In this document: positions 34,941-50,015 of the stretch, in pieces
How positions within the stretch are numbered: position 1 is the first letter of the stretch
Layout of the letters: every line of letters starts with the position of its first letter
Assembly (NCBI GenBank): GCA_933228675.1
Contig: OW121740.1
Location: 128,357,799-128,421,798 of the forward strand
Reading direction: 5' to 3'
DNA: 64,000 nt
Source of the DNA: Stomorhina lunata
Lineage: Eukaryota > Arthropoda > Insecta > Diptera > Rhiniidae
Notes under the pieces: model-generated
The model's input: only the letters and a program-made list of their open reading frames with translations
Databases searched by the model: none
What the model was told of the DNA's origin: nothing
Translations under genes and position numbers: made by a program

Positions 34941-37890
34941 TAGAAAAATTTCATATTTTCTATAGAAAAATTTCATATTTTCTATAGAAAAATTTCATAT
35001 TTTCTATAGAAAAATTTCATATTTTCTATAGAAAAATTTCATATTTTCTATAGAAAAATTTCATATTTTCTATAGAAAAATTTCATATTTTCTACAGAAA
35101 AATTTTATATTTTCTATAGAAAAATTTCATATTTTCAATAGAAAAATTTCATATTTTCTATATAAAAATTTCATATTTTCTATAGAAAAATTTCATATTT
35201 TCTATAGAAAAATTTCATATTTTCTATAGAAAAATTTCATATTTTCTATAGACAAACTTCATATTTTCTATATAATATAATTTCATATTTTCTATAGAAA
35301 AATTTCATATTTTCTATAGAAAAATTTCATATTTTCTATAGAAAAATTTCATATTATCTATAGAAAAATTTCATATTTTCTATAGAAAAATTTCATATTT
35401 TCTATATAATATAATTTCATATTTTCTATAGAAAAATTTCATATTTTCTATAGACAAACTTCATATTTTCTATATAATATAATTTCATATTTTCTATAGA
35501 AAAATTTTATATTTTCTATATAATATAATTTCATATTTTCTATAGAAAAATTTCATATTTTCTATAGAAAAATTTCATATTTTCTATAGACAAACTTCAT
35601 ATTTTCTATATAATATAATTTCATATTTTCTATAGAAAAATTTCATATTTTCTATAGAAAAATTTCATATTTTCTATAGAAAAATTTCATATTTTCTATA
35701 GAAAAATTTCATATTTTCTATAGAAAAATTTCATATTTTCTATAGAAAAATTTCACATTTTCTATAGAAAAATTTCATATTTTCTATAGAAAAATTTTCG
35801 ATTTTCTATAGAAAAATTTCATATTTTCTATAGAAAAATTTCACTTTTTCTATAGAAAAAGGTTCACTTTTTCTATAGAAAAATGTTCACTTTTTCTATA
35901 GAAAAATGTTCACTTTTTCTATAGAAAAATGTTCACTTTTTCTATAGAAAAATGTTCACTTTTGCTATAGAAAAATGTTTACTTCTTCTGTAGAAAAATG
36001 TTTACTTCTTCTGTAGAAAAATGTTCACTTTTTCTACAGAAAAATGTTCACTTTTTCTATAGAAAAATGTTCACTTTTTCTATAGAAAAATGTTCACTTT
36101 TTCTATAGAAAAATGTTCACTTTTTCTATAGAAAAATGTTCACTTTTTCTATAGAAAAATGTTCACTTTTTCTATAGAAAAATGTTCACTTTTTCTATAG
36201 AAAAATGTTCACTTTTTCTATAGAAAAATGTTCACTTTTTCTATAGAAAAATGTTCACTTTTTCTATAGAAAAATGTTCACTTTTTCTATAGAAAAATGT
36301 TCACTTTTTCTATAAAAAAATGTTCACTTTTTCTATAGAAAAATGTTCACTTTTGCTATAGAAAAATGTTCACTTTTTCTATAGAAAAATGTTCACTTTT
36401 TCTATAGAAAAATGTTCACTTTTTCTATAGAAAAATGTTCACTTTTTCTATAGAAAAATGTTCACTTTTTCTATAGAAAAATGTTCACTTTTTCTATAGA
36501 AAAATGTTCACTTTTTCTATAGAAAAATGTTCACTTTTTCTATAGAAAAATGTTCACTTTTTCTATAGAAAAATGTTCACTTTTTCTATAGAAAAATGTT
36601 CACTTTTTCTATAGAAAATGTTCACTTTTTCTATAGAAAAATGTTCACTTTTTCTATAGAAAATGTTCACTTTTTCTATAGAAAAATGTTCACTTTTTCT
36701 ATAGAAAAATGTTCACTTTTTCTATAGAAAAATGTTCACTTTTTCTATAGAAAAATGTTCACTTTTTCTATAGAAAAATGTTCACTTTTTCTATAGAAAA
36801 ATGTTCACTTTTTCTATAGAAAAATGTTCACTTTTTCTATAGAAAAATTTCACTTTTTCTATAGAAAAATTTTCACTTTTTCTATAGAAAAATTTCACTT
36901 TTTCTATAGAAAAATTTTCACTTTTTCTATAGAAAAATTTTCACTTTTTCTATAGAAAAATTTCACTTTTTCTATAGAAAAATTTCACTTTTTCTATAGA
37001 ACAATTTCACTTTTTCTATAGAAAAATTTCACTTTTTCTATAGAAAAATTTCACTTTTTCTATAGAAAAATTTCACTTTTTCTATAGAAAAATTTCACTT
37101 TTTCTATAGAAAAATTTCACTTTTTCTATAGAAAAATTTCACTTTTTCTATAGAAAAATTTCACTTTTTCTATAGAAAAATTTCACTTTTTCTATAGAAA
37201 AATTTCACTTTTTCTATAGAAAAATTTCACTTTTTCTATAGAAAAATTTCACTTTTTCTATAGAAAAATTTCACTTTTTCTATAGAAAAATTTCACTTTT
37301 TCTATAGAAAAATTTCACTTTTTCTATAGAAAAATTTCACTTTTTCTATAGAAAAATTTCACTTTTTCTATAGAAAAATTTCACTTTTTCTATAGAAAAA
37401 TTTCACTTTTTCTATAGAAAAATTTCACTTTTTCTATAGAAAAATTTCACTTTTTCTATAGAAAAATTTCACTTTTTCTATAGAAAAATTTCACTTTTTC
37501 TATAGAAAAATTTCACTTTTTCTATAGAAAAATTTCACTTTTTCTATAGAAAAATTTCACTTTTTCTATAGAAAAATTTCACTTTTTCTATAGAAAAATT
37601 TCACTTTTTCTATAGAAAAATTTCACTTTTTCTATAGAAAAATTTCACTTTTTCTATAGAAAAATGTTCACTTTTTCTATAGAAAAATGTTCACTTTTTC
37701 TATAGAAAAATGTTCACTTTTTCTATAGAAAAATGTTCACTTTTTCTATAGAAAAATGTTCACTTTTTCTATAGAAAAATTTCACTTTTTCTATAGAAAA
37801 ATTTTACTTTATCTATAGAAAAACTTCACTTTTTCTATAGAAAAATTTCACTATATATATAGAAAAATTTCACTTTTTCTATAAAAAAAG
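34940..37890. repeat. Large 22/23-bp satellite array in three blocks
   Basis: About 130 units share TTTTCTATAGAAAAAT. Block 1 (about 34950-35850) has spacer TTCATA, 22 bp. Block 2 (about 35855-36840) has spacer GTTCACTT, 23 bp. Block 3 (about 36840-37665) has spacer TTCACTT, 22 bp. A short return to the 23-bp form lies at about 37666-37770 before the array decays. Many units are identical within a block. Block 1 also has a recurring variant with ACAAACTTCATA and TATATAATATAATTTCA (near 35252, 35400, 35453, 35515 and 35590). Confidence 0.97.
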
Positions 37891-38569
37891 TTCTCTGGAC
37901 TAATGAAAAAATTGCAAACTGATTGACAAACATAATATACCCTATCACCTCTTAGTAAGACATAAAAAACAATAAAATCTCTTAAGGAATTTCCAAGTTT
38001 TCTTTTTATATTTTTTATATAATATTTATTTTTCTTTTATTTAATATATTTTCATATTTTTTTGTAATAAAAAAAATTTACAGTGATGCTTAATTTTCAA
38101 ATTTTAGAAGACTTTAAAGTTTTGTTTATATATAAAAAAAATTAAATTCGTCTTAACTCAAAAAAGTACATGATTTATCCAAATTTTGTTTCTATTAAAA
38201 TTTATAATTTTATAATAATATATAAGTTATAATAAAAAAAAGTCTTAAATAATATAAAAATTTTGAAAAATTATTAAGTTATCTTTAGTTTAAAAAATTC
38301 TTTTTTCAAAGAATTTTTTGTTTAATACAAAAATATTTTCTTAATTGAAAATTCAGTTACTTTACAAAAATTGTCTTCATCTTAGTTATTCATCATCATA
38401 ATCGTTTATATATTATATATAATAAGTTTTAGTAGCAATTTTCAAATTTCTTCGCTTACAAATTTTAACTGGTTAAATTGTTTCTTTTTTATCTTTCTTT
38501 TAGCTCAACATTATAATTTAATCTTGTAACATTTTAGTTTGTAAAATTTCTTAGTTTTCTGATTATCAG
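37890..38569 (-). other. Region just downstream of the Atg16 stop; probable 3' UTR and flank
   Basis: AT-rich sequence following the Atg16 stop codon on the minus strand. The first AATAAA hexamers I see on that strand are at 38036-38041 and 38025-38030, so a 3' UTR of roughly 530-560 nt is possible. No other gene is recognised between here and the satellite. Confidence 0.45.
38025..38041 (-). promoter_or_regulatory. Candidate polyadenylation signals for Atg16
   Basis: Two AATAAA hexamers on the minus strand (TTTATT on plus) about 530 nt past the stop codon. In such AT-rich DNA the hexamer occurs by chance, so this is only a candidate. Confidence 0.3.
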
Positions 38570-43178
<4,609 letters not shown>

Positions 43179-43490
43179 CTAAAAGGGAAAATGAAAAAGA
43201 AATGAAAGTTTAATAATTTGCTCTAGAACAAAGATTAAGTAAAATATGTAAATTATTGAAAAAAAAAATATATATATTTTAGATTTAAAAAGTTTATTTA
43301 AAATTTTTTTTAAATTTCCACGTGTGTAATTAAGAATTATAAATTCTTCATTATGCCTTCTAGCGCTTGTTTGTAATAATACAACAGGAAATTAATCAGC
43401 ACTTCAGTTGCAACAGCCTCAAACTGTGCTAAAAACACTAGCAATTTATCATAAAACTGAAGGCCTTTTCACATGGCCTTCAGTAACATT
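43179..43490 (-). other. Start of the upstream Atg16 intron, with a hairpin
   Basis: Intron sequence upstream of the first recognised exon. It includes a perfect 10-bp stem, ACTGAAGGCC, loop TTTTCACAT, GGCCTTCAGT, at 43456-43484, immediately before a satellite array. Confidence 0.6.
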
Positions 43491-44580
43491 TAAAAAATTT
43501 TCGATGTTAGGAAGAAAATTTTCGATGTTAAGATTTTCAATAGAAAATTTTCGATATTAAAATTTTCCATAGAAAATTTTCGATATTACAATTTTCCATA
43601 GAAAATTTTCGATATTAAGATTTTCTATAGAAAATTTTCGATGTTAAAATTTTATAAAGAAAATTTTCGATGTTAAAATTTTATATAAAAAATTTTCGAT
43701 TTTCAAATTTTATATATAGAAAATTTTCGATATTAAAATTTTCTATTTAAAATTTTCAATGTTAAGATTTTCTATAGAAAATTGTCGATGTTAAAATTTT
43801 CTATAGAAAATTTTCGATGTTAAAATTTTCTATAGAAAATTTTCGATGTTAAAATTTTCTATAGAAAATTTTCGATGTTAAAATTTTCTATAGAAAATTT
43901 TCGATGTTAAAATTTTCTATAGAAAATTTTCGATGTTAAAATTTTCTATAGAAAATTTTCGATGTTAAAATTTTCTATAGAAAATTTTCGATGTTAAAAT
44001 TTTCTATAGAAAATTTTCGATGTTAAAATTTTCTATAGAAAATTTTCGATGTTAAAATTTTCTATAGAAAATTTTCGATGTTAAAATTTTCTATAGAAAA
44101 TTTTCGATGTTAAGATTTTCTATAGAAAATTTTCGATGTTAAGATTTTTTATAGAAAATTTTCGATGTTAAGATTTTCTATAGAAAATTTTCGATGTTTA
44201 GATTTTCTATAGAAAATTTTCGATGTTAAGATTTTCTATAGAAAATTTTCGTGTTAAAATTTTCTATAGAAAATTTTCGATGTTAAGATTTTCTATAGAA
44301 AATTTTCGATGTTCAGATTTTCTATAGAAAATTTTTGATGTTAAAATTTGCTATAGAAAATTTTTGATGTTAAAATTTGCTATAGAAAATTTTTGATATT
44401 AAGATTTTTATAGAAAATTTTTAAAATATAGAAAATTTTGGATGTTAAGACTTTCTATAGAAAATTTTTGATATTACGATTTTCTATAGGAAATTGTCGA
44501 TGTTAAAATTTTCTATAGAAAATTTTCGATGTTAAGATTTTCTATAGGAAATTTTCGATGCTAAGATTTTCTATAGGTAT
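43490..44580. repeat. 29-bp tandem array, CGATGTT type (first copy)
   Basis: Units of 29 bp: AAAATTTT, CTATAG, AAAATTTT (together a perfect palindrome) plus the spacer CGATGTT. About 37 units. The centre (about 43780-44110) is nearly identical unit to unit. Edges carry CGATATT and TTGATGTT variants, typical of decay at array ends. The same unit recurs at 46670-47765. Confidence 0.96.
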
Positions 44581-45838
44581 TTATTTTTTCGATTAGCTTA
44601 ACAACAACGTCAAATCTTGGTTTAACTTAGGCAGAAGTCAACTGACAGTTGTATATTTACAGAATCAAGGCATCCAAAATGAATGCCTTTGTCTGTTCCC
44701 CTTGTGATATCAACGTCTGGGTAAACTTTACCACACGTTCAAATAGGCTCCAACAATGTTTTTCATACCTCTAAGAAGTGTTAGATGAAAAATTCGATTT
44801 TAATCGCAATTCAACAATTTCACATAGTGCAACATGTGATGAAGCTGATTTTTACACACTCACGCAAACACTTGCCACAAAAGATATATAGAGGTAGATA
44901 CTCCCAATGTTACACATGGCAACAAAAATTCAATGGAAATTATTTATGACTCTATGGATGATCGTTTTGATGATTATGCCATGATTACATTTCGTGTTAA
45001 CATTTTTGAATTAAAAGTAAAGTAGTAAAAATTTTCAGATTTTTTTCAAGTCTCTTCAATAGAGGAATTTTATGTGTTTCAGTTTTTGTGGTAAACAAAA
45101 AAATTTATAAAATACTATGAATTCCTTTTAAAGAAGTCTTGAAATAAAAACAGTTTTGATTTTGAAAAAAAGGTTAATTAGTATTTCTCCCCCTTGTTTG
45201 GCGTTTATTTGTTGACTCTTTCCTGTCATTTATTTAGAACATTTCAGGTCAAAACAATAATTAAAATGTGAGGGAAAATTCCATTTATTTTTTAACCAAT
45301 TGTTAGTTTTTTATTCCTTTTATTTCAATTTTTGTAATACGTTTTTATTGAGATTTTTCTTCTTGTTTTTTCTCAAACCACTATCAAATTTTGTTTGCCA
45401 TAAAACAAAATTAATAAATCACGATCAAATATTTGATTATGGGTTATGAAAGGAAATGCTGATGCGTTTATAGAAATCAAGTGCTTAAAAACCAATAAAT
45501 ATTTAATTATACTCGAAAAGGCATTTATTCACGTCTGGCTTAAAATTTTCTTAGTTTGAGTTTAATATCATTTCGTTATTGGAGTAAAAAGTGTAATTAG
45601 AAATCAATTATGTTTTATTTTTCTTATTTAAAATTACGAGTTCAATCCTGCCATAGTGGCGCCGATTGACAATTAAAGTGCATTTAACTGTTCCTCAGTA
45701 TCAAAAACTAATATCTCTAAGTTTCATATTAACCGATTAATTGTATCGGGAATCAATTAAACGTTCAAGTGATCTAGTTTTTACGTGTGTGAAGATAAAT
45801 TTGAATTTAACTAGCAAAGACAAAAACCGAAAAAAAAT
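44580..45838. other. Unassigned sequence, probable Atg16 intron
   Basis: Non-repetitive AT-rich DNA between two arrays. Searched by eye on the minus strand for upstream Atg16 WD40 blades (VRWSP, GADRKVKLWD-like) without success. No other gene recognised. Confidence 0.5.
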
Positions 45839-46665
45839 TGTTTAAGAAATTTTTTGGTATTAAAATTTTGATAGAAAATTTTTGGTATTAAAATTTTGAT
45901 AGAAAATTTTTGGTATTAAAATTTTTTAAATAAAATTTTCGGTGTTAAAATTTTTTACTATAAATTTTCGGTATTAAAATTTTTATAGAAAAGTTTCGGT
46001 ATTCAATTTTTTTTTTAGAAAATTTTAGGTATTAAAATTTTTTATAGAAAATTTTAGGTATTAAAATTTTTTATAGAAAATTTTCGGTGTTAAAATTTTT
46101 TATAGAAAATCTTCGGTGTTAAAATTTTTTATAGAAAATTTTCGGTGTTAAAATTTTTTATAGAAAATTTTCGGTGTTAAAATTTTTTATAGAAAATTTT
46201 CGGTGTTAAAATTTTTTATAGCAAATTTTCGGTGTTAAAATTTTTTATAGAAAATTTTCGGTGTTAAAATTTTTTATAGAAAATTTTCGGTGTTAAAATT
46301 TTTTATAGAAAATTTTCGGTGTTAAAACCTTTAATAGAAAATTTTCGGTGTTAAAACTTTTTAAAGAAAACTTTCGGTGTTAAAATTAAAAAAAAAAAAT
46401 TCGGTGTTAAAATTTTTTAAAGAAAATTTTCGGTATTAAAATTTTAAATGGAAAATTTTCAGTATTAACATTTTTTTATCGAAAATTTTCTACAGGAAAA
46501 TTTTGGGTATGCAAATTTTTTTTAGAAAATTTTTGGTATTAAAAATTTTTACAAATTTCAAATTGTTCAAATTTGTTATAGAAAATTTTCGAAATTAAAA
46601 TTTTTATCAAAAAGTTTTATATTAAAATTTTGTACAGAAAATTTTCTTAGTTAAAATTTCGATGT
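45838..46665. repeat. 29-bp tandem array, CGGTGTT type
   Basis: Unit AAAATTTTTTATAGAAAATT, then TTCGGTGTT, 29 bp. It differs from the flanking CGATGTT arrays by T for C before TATAG (which breaks the CTATAG palindrome) and by GG in the spacer. It is homogeneous at about 46075-46320 and degenerate at both edges. Confidence 0.93.
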
Positions 46666-46669
46666 CTTT

Positions 46670-47765
46670 TCAATAAAAAATTTTCGATGTTTAGATTTTC
46701 TATAGAAAATTTTCGATGTTAAGATTTTCTATAGAAAATTTTCGATGTTAAGATTTTCTATGGAAAATTTTCGATGTTAAAATTTGCTATTGCAAATTTT
46801 CGATGTTAAAATTTTCTTTAGAAAATTTTCGATGGAAAATTTTCGATGTTAAGATTTTCTATAGAAAATTTTCGATGTTAAGATATATATGGAAAATTTT
46901 CGATTTTAAGATTTTCTATAGAAAATTTTAGATGTTAAAATTTTCTATAGAAAATTTTCGATATTAAAATTTTCTATAGAAAATATTCGATGTTAAAATT
47001 TTCTATAGAAAATTTTCGATGTTAAAATTTTCTATAGAAAATTTTCGATGTTAAAATTTTCTATAGAAAATTTTCGATGTTAAAATTTTCTATAGAAAAC
47101 TTTTGATGTTAAAATTTTCTATAGAAAATTTTCGATGTTAAAATTTTCTATAGAAAAATTTCGATGTTAAAATTTTCTATAGAAAATTTTCGATGTTAAA
47201 ATTTTCTATAGAAAATTTTCGATGTTAAAATTTTCTATAGAAAATTTTCGATGTTAAAATTTTCTATAGAAAATTTTCGATGTTAAAATTTTCTATAGAA
47301 AATTTTCGATGTTAAAATTTTCTATAGAAAATTTTCGATGTTAAAATTTTCTATAGAAAATTTTCGATGTTAAAATTTTCTATAGAAAATTTTCGATGTT
47401 AAAATTTTCTATAGAAAATTTTCGATGTTAAAATTTTCTATAGAAAATTTTCGATGTTAAAATTTTCTATAGAAAATTTTCGATGTTAAAATTTTCTATA
47501 GAAAATTTTCGATGTTAAAATTTTCTATAGAAAATTTTCGATGTTAAAATTTTCTATAGAAAATTTTCGATGTTAAAATTTTCTATAGAAAATTTTCGAT
47601 GTTAAAATTTTCTATAGAAAATTTTCGATGTTAAAATTTTCTATAGAAAATTTTCGATGTAAAGATTGCTATAGATTTGCTATAGAAAATTTTTGATGTG
47701 AAGATTTTCGATAGAAAATTTTCGATGTTAAGATTTTCGATAGAAAATTTTCGATGTTAATAAAA
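46670..47765. repeat. 29-bp tandem array, CGATGTT type (second copy)
   Basis: Same unit as 43490-44580, on the same strand. About 37 units, with an almost perfectly homogeneous core at about 46990-47655. It directly follows the CGGTGTT array. Confidence 0.96.
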
Positions 47766-47769
47766 TTTT

Positions 47770-48140
47770 CTAACGAAAAAAAAATTTTGTATACAAATTT
47801 GTATAGAAAATATTCGGTGTTTAATTTTTTAATAGAAAATTTTTGGTATTCAAATTTTTTTAAGAAAATTTTTGGATATAAAATTTTTATGGAAAATTTT
47901 CGTTAGTAAAATTTTTAATAGAAAATTTTCTTTGTTAATATGTTTTATAGAAAATTATCTTTTTTAAATTAATTAAATTTTTTTATAAAAAATTTTCGGT
48001 ATAAAAATTTTTTATAGAAAATTTTCGGATTAAATTTTTTAAAAAAGAAAATTTTTGTTCAAAAATTCGTTGATGTTTTGATCAAGATTTTACTTCGTTG
48101 AAATCTTATTTTACCTTTCTCCTAGTTATATACATTTTTT
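47770..48140. repeat. Degenerate tail of the 29-bp arrays
   Basis: Decayed units of both CGGTGTT and related types up to about 48070, then about 70 bp of plain sequence before the mini-me-like element. Confidence 0.7.
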
Positions 48141-48952
48141 ATACCCTTCACCACCATAGGTTGAAAGGGTATTATAAGTATGTGCTGATGTTTGTAACGC
48201 ATAGAAATATTTGTCTTAGACCCACCTTTTAGTATACCAATAGACTTAGAATCACTTTCTGAGTCGATTTAGCGATGTCCGTCCGTTAGTCCGTCTGGCT
48301 GGCTGGACGGCTGGCTGGCTGACTGGACCCCCATGTAAACCTTGTAATCAAACTACAGGTCGCAGTTCTAAAGATAATTTGATGAAATTTGGCACAGAGA
48401 ATTTTTTTGATAATGGGACCATGGCTATAAATTCGTCAAAATCGGTCAATTATTTATGGTACCTCCCATAGGTCCCACTTCCCGGAATTAATATATTGGC
48501 CACATATATCAATATCATGAAATTTAAAACAAATACTGCTTATGTAAACTTAAATCACTGTACCAAATTTCGTTGAAATCGGTCCACATTTGACCATAGC
48601 TCCCATACAAACTCTTCTTTAAAAACGCACTAAATGAGACAAAAAATCACTAAAACGCTCGTAAATCTAAAGATAATAAAAATTTTGAGTTTATTTTTTG
48701 CATACATAATTTTTGTAACGACTGTAATCAATTTGCCAAATTTCGAGATAATCGGTCCACATTTGACCCTAGCTCTCATATAAGTCCAAATGACGGAAAC
48801 AGGTTGAATATATAAGTTTTTAGAAAATGTTTGTATGAAGGCAAAATTAAGCAAATATTTGTCTTTATACAGGAAAAATAACACCTTTGACCTTAGTAGT
48901 GAAGGGTATCGTATGGTCGGCTTGACCGACTATAGCGCTTTCTTACTTGTTA
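48141..48952 (+). mobile_element. mini-me/DINE-like dispersed element, copy 2
   Basis: Full-length relative of 13430-14199: ATACCCTTCACCACCATAGG at the start, GAGTCGATTTAGCGATGTCC with (GTCY)n and (GGCT)n, TCGAGATAATCGGTCCACAT, and GAAGGGTATCGTATGGTCGG...CTTACTTGTTA at the end. It carries about 42 bp (around CATGTAAACCTTGTAATCAA) absent from copy 1. The minus frame 48630-48884 is its translation. Confidence 0.85.
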
Positions 48953-50015
48953 ATTCTATCAATATCTTTTAACCAAAACATTTGCTTAAATCGACAAAAT
49001 CTACAAAATCTTGTCATCTTAATTTTCTCTTAATATGTTAATATTTTTTTACTTTTTGCGTTAGTCTTAGCTCAACAGACGATTAACAAATTGTTAATTA
49101 AAATAACAGCAAATGCAGTCATAAAATGTTAAACATTATCTAAACATTAGCATAGACACGCCATAAATTGTAATGTATTTTTCTTATTATTTTTTTCATT
49201 TAAATAAAAAATAAAATAAATAGAGAAAATAGCAAGAAAAAATTCTTTGAATGAGTGAGCAGTAACTTTATACTTTTTTCATATACAAAAAAAAAATATT
49301 GACCCAAAAATCTTAACACACGCCTTTAGCCTCTGGAAGTGTGAGGCTTAAAAAAATAAAATACCACAAAAAAATTAAAACCGAAAATAAGAGACAAAAG
49401 CAGCATTGAATTACCTTTTTAACACCAAAATAATAATAAGAAGAAAAAAATCATCTTCCCGAAAAAAAAAAATATATAAAAATAATGTTAAAATGTTATC
49501 AAACCAACACCCGTATTAATCTCTAGTACAAGATCTTTTTATATATTTTTAAGTTAAGTCGCTTTTTTTTCGCTGAAATTTACTTACAGCTAAAGCGTTA
49601 AAATTAAACCTCTAGATAAATCTTATTGTAGTGGTTTTTGGTGGCTAACTGGATAACCGTTGTCTGTGTATCCGTTCGACCGTCCGTCTGTCTGTTCAGT
49701 TATCCATTTGTAGATACCAAATTGTTCCATTGTTGTTGTTGGTTCTTGTGGTAATTCGGCAATGACTTTTTGATATAGAATATAAACACCCGACGTATCT
49801 GTTTAATTATTAAGATTTTATCACAATTACTTTACAGTTTTGTCGAGTTATAACATACTTACATATCGCACTTGTTCAGCAAGAGGGCATTAACTCAAAA
49901 TTTTTAAATTTTCACTTTTTAGAAGAAATTGATGTGTAGTGGTCTATCTACCCAGTGTAAAAATCTGACATCATTTTCACTATAATTTCGCCAAAAAATT
50001 ACAGTTTTACCCCTT
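48953..50015. other. Unassigned sequence, probable Atg16 intron
   Basis: AT-rich with A-runs near 49284-49475 and a short CCGTCCGTCTGTCTGTTCAG stretch near 49681. No exon recognised. Confidence 0.45.

Noticed and set aside
34940..37890. CRISPR-like regular repeats
   Set aside because: No distinct spacers: the whole 22-23 bp unit repeats, so it is a satellite, and the window is eukaryotic.
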